Shown here: positions 17,352-26,347 of the stretch, piece after piece
Numbering within the stretch: position 1 is the first letter of the stretch
Layout: each line of letters opens with the position of its first letter
Source of the DNA: Veillonella tobetsuensis
GTDB lineage: Bacteria; Bacillota; Negativicutes; Veillonellales; Veillonellaceae
Direction: 5' to 3'
DNA: 64,000 bases
Assembly: GCF_001078375.1 (NCBI RefSeq)
Contig: NZ_BBXI01000003.1
Location: 107,037-171,036 of the forward strand
Notes under the pieces: generated by a model
What the model saw: only the letters and a program-made list of their open reading frames with translations
Told to the model about the DNA's origin: nothing
The model's database searches: none
Program-made: the position numbers and the translations under genes

Positions 17352-18158
17352 ATGAAACGCTTTTCATTGGCAATGCTTTTCACAATTGTAATTGCTACAA
17401 TGCTAGCAGGATGTGGATTGCTTTCACAGCAAACAACCGAAACTAAACCTAAAACGCCGCCTGTGAAAGAGGTAACAATGGTACAACCGTCTGGGATTCC
17501 AGTACTCATGTATCATAAAATTGGTGATGACAAAGATAATGATGCAGTTATTCGTGAAGATTTGTTTAGAGAGCAAATGAAATTCCTCAAGGATAACGGG
17601 TATAACCCATTGACGATGGATCAATTATACGATTATGTAGTTAATGGCGCTGCGGCACCTGAAAAGCCTGTAGTGTTAACCTTTGATGATGGGTATGCAG
17701 ATACCTATTCTATCGTATATCCTTTGATGAAAGAGTATGGTTTTGCTGCTACTGTATTTGTTAATCCCGGCGATGTAGGAACGCGACTTACATGGGAGCA
17801 ATTGAAAGAGATGAAAGAAAATGGTATGACCATTTCTAATCATGGGTTCCAGCATATCGAAATGGGACAGCTTTCAAAAGCGGAGCAAATGGAAAATATT
17901 AAAAGGGCTCAACAAGCTCTAGCTGATAAGCTTGGTATTACAGATAATCCTTGGTTCTGCTATCCTTATGGCGACAAAAACAAGGATACCGATGCGGCAA
18001 CAAAAGAGAGCGGCATAAAAATGGCAATGGCTATGAAATCTGGTTGGGCGCATAAAGGCGATAATCCGTATAATATTTTGCGCGTCTGGATTGGCAATGC
18101 TGTAGATATTAAGCATTTTGAAGAGCGAATTAGCACTGAACATTTCAGTGATTTATAA
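17352..18158 (+). CDS. Lipoprotein polysaccharide deacetylase (NodB domain)
   Basis: A 268-residue lipoprotein with lipobox LAGC at about residue 20. The carbohydrate esterase 4 domain shows VLTFDDGYADTY (metal-binding Asp pair), the SNHGFQH zinc histidines and the WFCYPYGDKN motif. It probably deacetylates a cell-wall or exopolysaccharide sugar at the membrane surface. The start is set by AAGGGGGA before ATG 17352. It is the first of three genes with short gaps (17352-20070) that look like one operon. Confidence 0.92.
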   Translation: MKRFSLAMLFTIVIATMLAGCGLLSQQTTETKPKTPPVKEVTMVQPSGIPVLMYHKIGDDKDNDAVIREDLFREQMKFLKDNGYNPLTMDQLYDYVVNGAAAPEKPVVLTFDDGYADTYSIVYPLMKEYGFAATVFVNPGDVGTRLTWEQLKEMKENGMTISNHGFQHIEMGQLSKAEQMENIKRAQQALADKLGITDNPWFCYPYGDKNKDTDAATKESGIKMAMAMKSGWAHKGDNPYNILRVWIGNAVDIKHFEERISTEHFSDL

Positions 18159-18169
18159 GGAGATAGACA

Positions 18170-19108
18170 TTGTTTAAAAAGAATTGGGTAAAGTTCATCC
18201 TCATGGTGTTCTTGTTTACCGCAGTCACATCACCAGTAGTGGTATTGTTTGGTCCATTTAATAATGTAAAACGTGCCGTTATTGGTGCTATATTGCAATC
18301 TCGTCACCCTCACTACATAACTTGGTTATTTAGTACTGATGAATTGCAAGCAATCCTTGGTTCCGTGGGCGTTGTAAAAAGCCAAGACTTATTCAAATTT
18401 AATGCTCGTGAAGACAAGGACTTAAAATTAGAAAAAATTGAGTCATCTCGTTATGTCGGCTATGTGCTTGAAATTCCTGATCCACGTCGCATTCAAGTAG
18501 CAACGGCAGCCAATATTCAAGAAAAAGGTGATACTACAAGTAATATCGCTAAAATGAATGGTGCTGTAGCGGCTATTAATGGCGGTGGGTTCCACGATCC
18601 AAATGGTACGGGTACAGGTCGTTTACCATATGGCTTTATTCTTCATGATGGAGAATATATCATCGGTAAAGATGTAGGCCCATCTGAGGCTGTTGACTTT
18701 ATTGGGTTCTCAAAATCTGGCAACCTAATTGCTGGCAATTATGACAAAGCAGAACTAGCTGATATGAAAGCTATGGAAGGTATTACCTTTGGTCCTCCGC
18801 TTATCGTAGATGGTAAGAAAATGATTACTGATGGCGATGGCGGTTGGGGCGTAGGCCCTCGTACGGCTATTGGTCAACGCAAGGATGGTACTGTGTTATT
18901 TGTAGTTATCGATGGTCGTCAACCGGGCTATTCTATCGGTGCTACATTGCGTGATGTACAAGATGTATTATATGAAAAGGGCGCATACATTGCCGCTAAC
19001 CTCGATGGTGGCTCTAGCTCTACCTTGTATTTAAATGGCAAAGTTGTTAATAAACCAGCCGATTTGTTAGGGGAACGGATGATTCCTACGGCGTTTATCG
19101 TGAAATAG
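18170..19108 (+). CDS. Phosphodiester glycosidase family (NAGPA/DUF2233-like) protein
   Basis: A 312-residue protein with an N-terminal membrane anchor (VKFILMVFLFTAVTSPVVVLF). The NAGPA-like domain is visible in VAAINGGGFHDPNGTG, GPRTAIGQRKDGTVLFVVIDGR and NLDGGSSSTLYLNG. Relatives act on sugar phosphodiesters or exopolysaccharide. The start codon is TTG at 18170 with AAGGAG upstream. Lying between a polysaccharide deacetylase and an exported protein, it likely works on an extracellular glycan. Confidence 0.88.
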   Translation: MFKKNWVKFILMVFLFTAVTSPVVVLFGPFNNVKRAVIGAILQSRHPHYITWLFSTDELQAILGSVGVVKSQDLFKFNAREDKDLKLEKIESSRYVGYVLEIPDPRRIQVATAANIQEKGDTTSNIAKMNGAVAAINGGGFHDPNGTGTGRLPYGFILHDGEYIIGKDVGPSEAVDFIGFSKSGNLIAGNYDKAELADMKAMEGITFGPPLIVDGKKMITDGDGGWGVGPRTAIGQRKDGTVLFVVIDGRQPGYSIGATLRDVQDVLYEKGAYIAANLDGGSSSTLYLNGKVVNKPADLLGERMIPTAFIVK

Positions 19109-19116
19109 GAGGGACA

Positions 19117-20070
19117 ATGAAACCTTTTACGCGTGTACTGAGCGCCTTTGCAGTAGGTATTTTGCTGCAAGGAGGGGTGTATCTGTACCTTGATCAATAT
19201 ATGTTTGCACCCACTACTGAATTTAATGTGTCTGGTGCATCTAAGGATGACACAAAAAACTTCCCTAATGTAAAAGAGGGCCGTAAATACGTGTCCTATG
19301 ATCATCAATTTATGGCTGTTGTAACTGATGACAGTCTACGGATTTATAAGGCTGGTGAAAGTAAACCTACAACGGTTAACTTAAAAGGCCGCTCCATTAG
19401 TTACTTTGACTGGATGCCAGACCGTAACTATGCAATTATGGGGCTTTATACGGATAATAAAGTCGTTATGGCTCGACTCAATGCAGATGATCCTGAACAT
19501 GAAGTCGATACAGAACTAGAAGATGTGCCAAAAGGCAGTCGTATTGTTGATGCGGCATATTCCGAAGCAACTAATGTGGTATACATGAAGGTAAAGGTTC
19601 GTGAAGGTGCATACCGCATTTATCGAACTGATGCAAACTACGATACTCGTCGCGTTTACATGCAAGCTACAGATATTGGCCGCATAGCCGTATTCTACGA
19701 TGAAGATAATTTCTTCTATGACAATGCTAAAACAGGTGATATATTCATGTTTAACGGCATTGAAGGTGGCTGGCGTGTAATCAATCCACCAGGACGCTAT
19801 AGATTGATTGGTGTAGATACTAGTAAAACAATCTATATTGGTCGTGTTGATGAAGATAACAATGTAATCACTGTGTATACTGGTAAATTAGGTGTAGGTT
19901 TCAAACCAGTTTATAAGTATAACAATCCAACTACATTGTCTGAGGTGACAATGAGTACTGTGAAAGAAATTATTGCTAATGGTAGTGATGATACGACAAA
20001 GGTAACAGAAGATAATGAAAAATCTTCATCCTCTGATTCATCAACTAACTCAAAAAAGAAAAAGAATTAA
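19117..20070 (+). CDS. Membrane-anchored protein of unknown function
   Basis: A 317-residue protein with an N-terminal signal anchor (about 5-27). The body has short repeating beta patterns (FMAVVTDDSLRIY, YAIMGLYTDNKVVMARL, NVVYMKVKVREGAYRIYRT) that suggest a beta-propeller-like fold. The C-terminus is a Ser/Asp/Lys-rich low-complexity tail. No family recognised. It begins 8 bases after the glycosidase gene and is probably co-expressed with it. Confidence 0.65.
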   Translation: MKPFTRVLSAFAVGILLQGGVYLYLDQYMFAPTTEFNVSGASKDDTKNFPNVKEGRKYVSYDHQFMAVVTDDSLRIYKAGESKPTTVNLKGRSISYFDWMPDRNYAIMGLYTDNKVVMARLNADDPEHEVDTELEDVPKGSRIVDAAYSEATNVVYMKVKVREGAYRIYRTDANYDTRRVYMQATDIGRIAVFYDEDNFFYDNAKTGDIFMFNGIEGGWRVINPPGRYRLIGVDTSKTIYIGRVDEDNNVITVYTGKLGVGFKPVYKYNNPTTLSEVTMSTVKEIIANGSDDTTKVTEDNEKSSSSDSSTNSKKKKN

Positions 20071-20073
20071 CAT

Positions 20074-20110
20074 AAAGCCTTTATAATCTTAGGTTATAAA
20101 GGCTTTATTT
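20074..20110 (+). terminator. Intrinsic terminator
   Basis: AAAGCCTTTATAA pairs with TTATAAAGGCTTT, followed by ATTT. Confidence 0.88.
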
Positions 20111-20251
20111 ATAAAATATTTTTGGTTTTATGCGATATAATTAAACTTAAATTCATATCTGTTTTGTTAGATAGAAGTAAATAATAACAGAAATGTATTG
20201 ATGCTGAATAGTTAGTAGAATATAAACGCTATGTGAGAAAGGCGGTTGTTT

Positions 20252-21415
20252 GTGAATATACTATTTGTACGGCTTAGTTATATAGGTGATATACTACATG
20301 CCACAGCCGCTGCGCGGTGGATAAAGCAACGGTATCCTAATGCAATATTACATTGGATTGTTACACCGAGTATGGCTGAGTTATTAGAACATAATCCATA
20401 TGTAGACCATATTATCCCCTGGGAACGGGATGTGTATGAGGCTCATTCCAAAAAATTGCACCTACGTACCATGTGGAATATGTGGTGGGATTTAAGAAAA
20501 CAGCTACAACCATATCAGTTCGATATTGCTGTTGATATACAAGGTCGCCTTATTACAGGCCTTGTATTACTAGCAACAGGTGCTCCTATACGCTTAGGTT
20601 TGGGTGGAACGAAAGAGTTGAACTGGCTGTTTACAAACTATAAATCAAAAGATAGATCCAAGCATGTTATTGAGCAATATCTTGAAGTGGCCCAGCTATT
20701 ACCGATGGCAATACAGCAATCTAGTCTTAAAGATAGAGGTACAGTTGAAACCTCTAATCAGGATCTTTTGGCTAATGATGCGTCTGAGACGACTAGATCT
20801 GATGAAAGTTTTGATGATATAAATCAAATGGATCTCTTTGTGACGGATGAGGAACAGCAACAGGCGCAATCTGAAATCGCACATGCTTTCACAGATAAAG
20901 AGAGACCGACTATAGGGATTGTTCTTGGTTCGTCTTGGCAAACTAAATCTTGGCCTAGTGAAAAGTGGCAGCAATTAATTGAATCCATGTCATATAGGAG
21001 TAATTTTATTTGCTTTGGTGGACCAAAGGAAGAAAAGGATTTTACTAGTCTCATGCAGTATGTAGAAAAAGAGGAATTACCTGTTTATAATAAATTAGGT
21101 AAAACAACACTTCGTGAAATGGCCGCCCTTTTGCAGGCCTGTGATGTGGTTGTTTCTTGCGATACTGGTGCGTTACATATGGCGATTGCTTTAAATCGAC
21201 CTGTTGTGGCTCTATTTGGCCCTACAAATCCCGCTGAATGGGGACCCTTAACTGGACTTTATAGAGTGATACAAAATCATGATATGGATTGCTTAGGATG
21301 TCGTAAGAGAAAATGTCCTAAGGGCAAAGCCTATTGTATGTCAGGCATTGATCCAATATGGGTGAAAGAAAATATTATTGAACTATTAGATGTAGTATCT
21401 AGTGAGGTTCGGTAA
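20252..21415 (+). CDS. Family 9 glycosyltransferase (heptosyltransferase-like)
   Basis: A 387-residue ADP-heptose-type glycosyltransferase of LPS core synthesis. The N-terminus RLSYIGDILHATAAARW and C-terminal motif SCDTGALHMAIALNRPVVALFGPTNP are diagnostic of the family. A Gln/Asp/Ser-rich stretch (about residues 160-205) between the two Rossmann domains is unusually long and acidic. GTG at 20252 is preferred, with AAGGCGG upstream; an in-frame TTG at 20246 touches the site. It supports an LPS-bearing outer membrane. Acceptor sugar unknown. Confidence 0.88.
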   Translation: MNILFVRLSYIGDILHATAAARWIKQRYPNAILHWIVTPSMAELLEHNPYVDHIIPWERDVYEAHSKKLHLRTMWNMWWDLRKQLQPYQFDIAVDIQGRLITGLVLLATGAPIRLGLGGTKELNWLFTNYKSKDRSKHVIEQYLEVAQLLPMAIQQSSLKDRGTVETSNQDLLANDASETTRSDESFDDINQMDLFVTDEEQQQAQSEIAHAFTDKERPTIGIVLGSSWQTKSWPSEKWQQLIESMSYRSNFICFGGPKEEKDFTSLMQYVEKEELPVYNKLGKTTLREMAALLQACDVVVSCDTGALHMAIALNRPVVALFGPTNPAEWGPLTGLYRVIQNHDMDCLGCRKRKCPKGKAYCMSGIDPIWVKENIIELLDVVSSEVR

Positions 21416-21456
21416 TAATAATTATAGCTTTTTAGTAAGAGAAATAGGTGATTATA

Positions 21457-21774
21457 ATGGCAAAATTTAAGATTCAAAAAGGTTTGTCTGATGCGGAAAT
21501 GATGAAGCAATGGGGGGGAGAGGATAATTTTGAAGAAACGATGATGGAGGCCGAACGTAATGCAGCTAAGCCTGTAATTCATCAAAGTCCTCAACAAAGT
21601 CAAGATGCTTTCTACCGTGAGTTCTTAACAGAAAAGGTAGAAACTTTAATTGGGAAAATGCTATTAGACATCAAGATGGAGTACTTTAAAGAAGGGGAAG
21701 GCGCTTTTTCTATTCAAGTAAAACGAAATGGCAAAAATATAGTTCTTGAAACAGCTCCGAAAAAAGTGAAATAA
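21457..21774 (+). CDS. Small cytoplasmic protein of unknown function
   Basis: A 105-residue hydrophilic protein (MAKFKIQKGLSDAEMM) without signal or membrane segment. The C-terminal half (FSIQVKRNGKNIVLETAPKKV) looks like a small beta element. No family recognised. It lies 41 bases after the glycosyltransferase gene and may share its transcript. Confidence 0.55.
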   Translation: MAKFKIQKGLSDAEMMKQWGGEDNFEETMMEAERNAAKPVIHQSPQQSQDAFYREFLTEKVETLIGKMLLDIKMEYFKEGEGAFSIQVKRNGKNIVLETAPKKVK

Positions 21775-22266
21775 AACGCTTATACAAAGAATGTAAAATG
21801 TATAATTATGAAGTTTATAACCTACTGAACTCTTATCATAAAAATTGATAACTGCATTTACTAATCAAGATAATTCGTTATACTACATCAAGAAATACTG
21901 ATATAGTCTAGACCATAAACAAAAATTATATCAAAATTTTGTTTAGTTAGTTTATACATTCTCATTAACATACTATTTTGGTAATGATTGAAAATACAAG
22001 ATAAAATCTAGTGTATCCGGCGTTTATTGTGATTTTTCATACACTTTTATACCGAAAATGATCGCTTTTTAATGACAAATAAGCATAATATACTTGTTGA
22101 CAAAGAATTTTAGAAGTAGTCTAATATAAGTATGTTCCAATAATTCATAGTGTATTTTACTTATATGGGTAGGCACTATAGAAATTGTTGATAAATAGGT
22201 ATGAGATAGTAAGTGAAAAGATGCATAAAGTTGCATCGGGTAACTATTTCGAATTGGAGGATTAAC
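21775..22266 (+). other. Long AT-rich intergenic region before the carboxyltransferase gene
   Basis: About 490 bases without a credible gene. A promoter is at 22097-22125 and a GATGCA/TGCATC hairpin at 22220-22237 in the leader. Upstream there is an AT-rich dyad (AAACAAAA near 21918 with TTTTGTTT near 21940). The length and AT content fit an upstream activating region of a highly expressed gene. Confidence 0.6.
22097..22125 (+). promoter_or_regulatory. Promoter of the carboxyltransferase gene
   Basis: TTGACA (22097-22102), 17 bases, then TCTAAT (22120-22125); an alternative -10 TAATAT begins at 22122. Confidence 0.65.
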
Positions 22267-23619
22267 ATGGCAAACAAACTAAGAATCTGTGAAACCGTTC
22301 TTCGTGACGGTCATCAATCTATTTTGGCAACACGCATGCGTTATGAGCAAATGGAACCAGTACTTGGTCTTTTAGACGAAATTGGTTATGAAGCTCTTGA
22401 GTGTTGGGGCGGTGCTACTTATGATAGCTGCCTTCGTTTCTTGAATGAAGATCCATGGGAACGCCTTCGCAAATTGAAATCCAATTTGAAAAACACTCCA
22501 TTGCAAATGTTGCTTCGTGGTCAAAACTTATTGGGCTACAAACACTACTCTGATGACGTAGTAGAAGCGTTCTGTAATGCAGCTGTTAAAAATGGTATCG
22601 ACCGTATCCGTATTTTCGACGCATTGAATGACCCACGCAACATGGAAGCTGCTATTAAGTACTCCAAAAAAGCTGGTGCACACGTTCAATCCGCTATGGT
22701 ATACACTATTTCCCCAGTTCATACAACTGAAAGCTTCTTGAAAGTAGCTGAAACATTGGTAGAAATGGGTACTGATTCCCTTTGTATCAAAGATATGTCC
22801 GGTTTGTTAGGACCTGCTGATGCATATGATTTAGTTTCTACTTTCAAAAAACGTTTTGGCGAATTGCCAATCGATTTGCACAGCCATTTCACTTGCGGTC
22901 TTGCAAGCACTACATACTGGGAAGCTGCTAAAGCTGGCGTAGATATCATCGATACTGCTATCTCCCCATTTGCTCATGCAACTAGCCAACCAGCTACTGA
23001 AACTATGATTGAAATGTTCAAAGGTACTGAATGGGATCTTGGTCTTGATCTTGACAAATTCATTCCATTAGTTGACCATTTCCGTAAAGTAAAACAACAA
23101 ATCGCTGAAGAATTCAACTTGAAACCAGCTAGCGATGTAATCCCAGCTGTTCGCCGTTACCAAATTCCTGGCGGTATGTTGTCCAATACTCAAAACCAAT
23201 TGAATGAAATGGGTATGGGAGATCGCTTCTTCGACGTTATGGATGAAATGCCACGCGTTCGTGAAGACTTGGGTTACCCTCCATTGGTAACTCCAACATC
23301 CCAAATCGTTGGTACAATGGCTATGATGAACGTTATGATGGGCGACCGTTACAAAATGGTTCCTAACGAAGTTAAAGACCTTGTACGCGGTAAATATGGT
23401 GCGTTGCCTGGTAAAATTTCTGACGAAATTCGTCACACTATCATTGGTGATGAAGAACCTATCACTTGCCGTCCAGCAGATCTTATCGAACCTGAATTGG
23501 AAGGTTACCGTCAAGATTTAGCTTCCAAAGGCTACAATGGTATCACTGACGAAGACGTATTAACATACGCTATGTTCCCAGAAGTTGCTATTAACTTCTT
23601 CGAAGCTAACCGTCGTTAA
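22267..23619 (+). CDS. Oxaloacetate decarboxylase alpha / pyruvate carboxylase B-type carboxyltransferase
   Basis: A 450-residue carboxyltransferase with the DRE-TIM barrel: ETVLRDGHQSILATRMR at the N-terminus, the carboxybiotin-site lysine in SLCIKDMSGLL, and metal histidines in DLHSHFTCG. It lacks the C-terminal biotin-carrier domain, so biotin must sit on another subunit, as in Negativicutes sodium-pump decarboxylases. Codon use is strongly biased, indicating very high expression. ATG 22267 is preceded by TTGGAGG. The exact subtype (oxaloacetate, pyruvate or transcarboxylase 5S) cannot be settled from this gene alone. Confidence 0.88.
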   Translation: MANKLRICETVLRDGHQSILATRMRYEQMEPVLGLLDEIGYEALECWGGATYDSCLRFLNEDPWERLRKLKSNLKNTPLQMLLRGQNLLGYKHYSDDVVEAFCNAAVKNGIDRIRIFDALNDPRNMEAAIKYSKKAGAHVQSAMVYTISPVHTTESFLKVAETLVEMGTDSLCIKDMSGLLGPADAYDLVSTFKKRFGELPIDLHSHFTCGLASTTYWEAAKAGVDIIDTAISPFAHATSQPATETMIEMFKGTEWDLGLDLDKFIPLVDHFRKVKQQIAEEFNLKPASDVIPAVRRYQIPGGMLSNTQNQLNEMGMGDRFFDVMDEMPRVREDLGYPPLVTPTSQIVGTMAMMNVMMGDRYKMVPNEVKDLVRGKYGALPGKISDEIRHTIIGDEEPITCRPADLIEPELEGYRQDLASKGYNGITDEDVLTYAMFPEVAINFFEANRR

Positions 23620-23628
23620 TCTTACATT

Positions 23629-23663
23629 AACAGCTCTACCTATACAGGTGGAGCTGTTTTTAT
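23629..23663 (+). terminator. Intrinsic terminator after the carboxyltransferase gene
   Basis: AACAGCTC pairs with GAGCTGTT, with an inner ACCT/AGGT, followed by TTTT. Confidence 0.9.
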
Positions 23664-23876
23664 GTCTATTTATAGAAAATCTACTCTTTATTTATATTTT
23701 CTAGATATAGATATGAAAAAAATATAATTAGTAATTATTATTGGTTACAAATATAAACATATGATGAATAAGTTGTGAATTTTATTACATGAAATTTACG
23801 TTTTTGCTTGCTAATCATGCGTAAAATAGCGTACACTATAAGGAGTATCTACTAATTATGATATTGAGGTAATCCT

Positions 23877-25220
23877 GTGAATTTACAAATTAGAATTTGG
23901 ATATCCAATGTTGTTCTATTTGTAGTTCCTATACTAATAGCAATTATTCTATTTTTGTTATATTTTTCAGGGCTACGCATTTTAGCAAATGCTGGATACT
24001 ATTTGCGTATCGAGCAAGAACAACAATTTAAAAGTGTCAGTCGTGTGGCTGAGACAATTACTTTTTATGGCTTAGATAATGGTTTAATTGATTCTCTTGT
24101 TAAACCTAGCTATAGCTTGTTTGACCCAAATGAAATCTATGTAGAGGTTCTTGACCAAGGTAAACTTTTATATTCTTATGGAACACAACAAATTTACAAT
24201 GAATCTGCTATTGTAGGGTTGATCGATGTTAACCCAGAATTACAGGGCATTGTGTATCAATCAAATCATACCTTTGTGTATGAAATGCGTAAGAATGAAG
24301 GTCGCCATGCTTACTTGTACCATATAGCTATTAAACGCGCTGTTCATGGTAGTGATAGTTTGATGGAATCAGTTTCCTTCTACATTAGTATTGTGGCTTT
24401 ACTTTTGTTTATTGTTACATTTTTTGCAATTAACCGATTTGTAACTAAGTTTATCATGATTCACGTTCGTAATATGACGGAATCATTGAGAGTCGCTAAT
24501 TACCAAATCGAGATGGAACAGGAGCAACAAAAGGAATTACTAGCTGGTATTTCCCATGATATCCGAACTCCATTAACTGCTATCAAAGCGTATGCAGAAG
24601 GTGTTAGAGATGGTATAGCACCAACTGAAGAGCAACAAAAGCGCTACATGGGTATTATTTTAAAACGCGCTAATGATTTAGATTCTATGTTGGAGGAACT
24701 ATTCCTTATAACAACGCTAAATTATAAAAAAGAATCTAGACCGTCGGAAGCAATCAATCTAGGTAAATACGTACAGGGCTTTGTTGATGATCATATAGAA
24801 CATTACAAGTCTAGAGGTCTTGAATTAAGTCAACGTATTACCGTAAAGGATGCAACTATTATGGCAAATCCGCAGTTGCTACAACGGGTTTTGCAAAATA
24901 TTTTAAATAATAGTGCAAAATATAAGATGGCAGATATAGGACATAGTGTTATTGATGTCACCGAAGATGAAAGTCATGTGTACTGTGTGGTAAGTGATGA
25001 TGGTCCTGGGGTTCCGCCAGAATCGCTTGACCGACTTATGCGTCCGTTTTATCGAGTTGATTCGTCCCGCACTAATCCACAGGAGGGGAGTGGACTTGGT
25101 CTTTCGATTATTAGACGTATTATGGAAATTTTCGAAGGTCGTGTAGTGATAGAAAATATTAGACCACATGGACTTAGGATTATTTTAGAGTTCCCAAAAA
25201 AAGGAGAAAATCATGAGTGA
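23877..25220 (+). CDS. Sensor histidine kinase
   Basis: A 447-residue membrane kinase. Transmembrane segments lie at about 8-30 and 165-187, enclosing an extracytoplasmic sensor domain of about 130 residues. The phospho-acceptor motif is GISHDIRTPLTAIKAYAEG. The ATPase domain has NNSAKY (N box), DDGPGVP (G1) and GSGLGLSI (G2). Start is GTG. It overlaps the response regulator gene by 8 bases, so the two form a cognate pair. Signal unknown. Confidence 0.95.
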   Translation: MNLQIRIWISNVVLFVVPILIAIILFLLYFSGLRILANAGYYLRIEQEQQFKSVSRVAETITFYGLDNGLIDSLVKPSYSLFDPNEIYVEVLDQGKLLYSYGTQQIYNESAIVGLIDVNPELQGIVYQSNHTFVYEMRKNEGRHAYLYHIAIKRAVHGSDSLMESVSFYISIVALLLFIVTFFAINRFVTKFIMIHVRNMTESLRVANYQIEMEQEQQKELLAGISHDIRTPLTAIKAYAEGVRDGIAPTEEQQKRYMGIILKRANDLDSMLEELFLITTLNYKKESRPSEAINLGKYVQGFVDDHIEHYKSRGLELSQRITVKDATIMANPQLLQRVLQNILNNSAKYKMADIGHSVIDVTEDESHVYCVVSDDGPGVPPESLDRLMRPFYRVDSSRTNPQEGSGLGLSIIRRIMEIFEGRVVIENIRPHGLRIILEFPKKGENHE

Positions 25221-25902
25221 ACATATTCTAATAATTGAAGACGATATCGATATTGCTAATATTGAACGTGATTATTTGATGGTTGCTGGTTATGATGTAA
25301 CTGTTATGAACAATGGTACTGATGGTATTGAAGCTGCTTTAAATACACCTGTGGACTTAATTATCTTGGACGTTATGTTGCCGGAAATGGATGGCTTTGA
25401 AGTTTGTCGCATTATTCGTGACAAAGTCCGTGTACCTATCGTAATGGTTACTGCACGCCTTGATGATATTGATAAAATCCGTGGCCTTGGTGTAGGTGCC
25501 GATGACTATATCGAAAAACCATTCTCTCCATCCGTATTGATTGCTAAAATCAAAGCAATGTTAGCGCAATATAAACGTCTTACAGAAAAAGACGTGGTTG
25601 ATACGAATGCAATTCAATCTGGTGATATTCGTCTTGATCCAAAAATGATGAAAGTTTGGGTGAACGATAATGAAGTTCATCTTAAAAAGAAAGAGTTCCA
25701 ACTATTAGAATTCCTTATGCGTAATCGCGATATTGTATTCTCTAAAGAAGAATTATATTCCCGTGTATGGGGCTTGGACTCTTATGGTGATTATGCAACT
25801 GTAGCGGTTCATATTAATCGTTTACGTGAAGAAATTGAAGAAAATCCATCTGATAGTAAACACATTATTACTGTTTGGGGTGTAGGTTATAAATTTGTAT
25901 AA
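25213..25902 (+). CDS. OmpR/PhoB-family response regulator
   Basis: 229 residues: a receiver domain (acidic pocket EDDIDI, phospho-Asp in LIILDVMLPEMDGFE, conserved Lys in DDYIEKPFSP) and a C-terminal winged helix ending ITVWGVGYKFV. It should bind promoter DNA after phosphorylation by the kinase at 23877. Targets are not evident, though htrA and a predicted small RNA lie directly downstream. Confidence 0.96.
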   Translation: MSEHILIIEDDIDIANIERDYLMVAGYDVTVMNNGTDGIEAALNTPVDLIILDVMLPEMDGFEVCRIIRDKVRVPIVMVTARLDDIDKIRGLGVGADDYIEKPFSPSVLIAKIKAMLAQYKRLTEKDVVDTNAIQSGDIRLDPKMMKVWVNDNEVHLKKKEFQLLEFLMRNRDIVFSKEELYSRVWGLDSYGDYATVAVHINRLREEIEENPSDSKHIITVWGVGYKFV

Positions 25903-26055
25903 ATTAACAGTTTAATTCACTTTGAACTCATGGATTGGTGCGCTGTTGATAAGATATGGGATTAGAGGACTTATATTATAGAGATATAATTGAAGTTTTA
26001 AGTATTGTTTATATACTATGGTTTATTTTTTAGACATATCGTGTATACTATAATT

Positions 26056-26225
26056 GTAAGGATTTTATGAAGATATACGGAAAAGATACACTTAACTTCT
26101 CTCTCTTAATAAGTTCTCTCTCAACTTTTCCGTCTTCATAAATAACTCTCTCTCACAGTCCTTACACTCTCAAACTATATGCAAAAGAGGTATTCATTAG
26201 TAAATGCTAATGAATACCTCTTTTG
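26056..26225 (+). ncRNA. Predicted structured small RNA with exposed CUCUCUC tracts (RNA A)
   Basis: A -10 TATACT (26044-26049) predicts a start at 26056. Three helices nest in order: GTAAGGA (26056-26062) with TCCTTAC (26159-26165); TTTATGAAGA (26064-26073) with TCTTCATAAA (26133-26142); and CGGAAAAG (26078-26085) with CTTTTCCG (26125-26132). An inner AACTT/AAGTT hairpin (26094-26098, 26111-26115) tops the structure. Four pyrimidine tracts stay unpaired: its loop, 26116-26122, 26146-26154 and about 26167-26171. A strong 18-bp terminator hairpin ends it (26183-26224). No coding potential. Confidence 0.72.
26183..26224 (+). terminator. Intrinsic terminator of RNA A
   Basis: AAAAGAGGTATTCATTAG pairs with CTAATGAATACCTCTTTT around a 6-base loop. 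Confidence 0.93.
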
Positions 26226-26347
26226 TGTTCTCTGCTTTTTACATATATTTTAGGTTTAATAAGAATTGTTATATTGCAAATCTATAATATTAGCAATATA
26301 ATAAATTAGTATTAATTGTATACAATTGAAAATACAGGAGAAAATAT

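Larger units (their letters stand above)
25903..26347 (+). other. Intergenic region holding a predicted structured RNA
   Basis: About 445 bases between the response regulator gene and htrA, with no reading frame. The central part (26056-26225) is a promoter-and-terminator-bounded structured RNA annotated separately; the rest is AT-rich. Confidence 0.7.

Noticed and set aside
21910..21950. AT-rich dyad in the region before the carboxyltransferase gene as a replication or integration site
   Set aside because: Short and compositionally expected in DNA this AT-rich; no DnaA boxes or flanking repeats support it.
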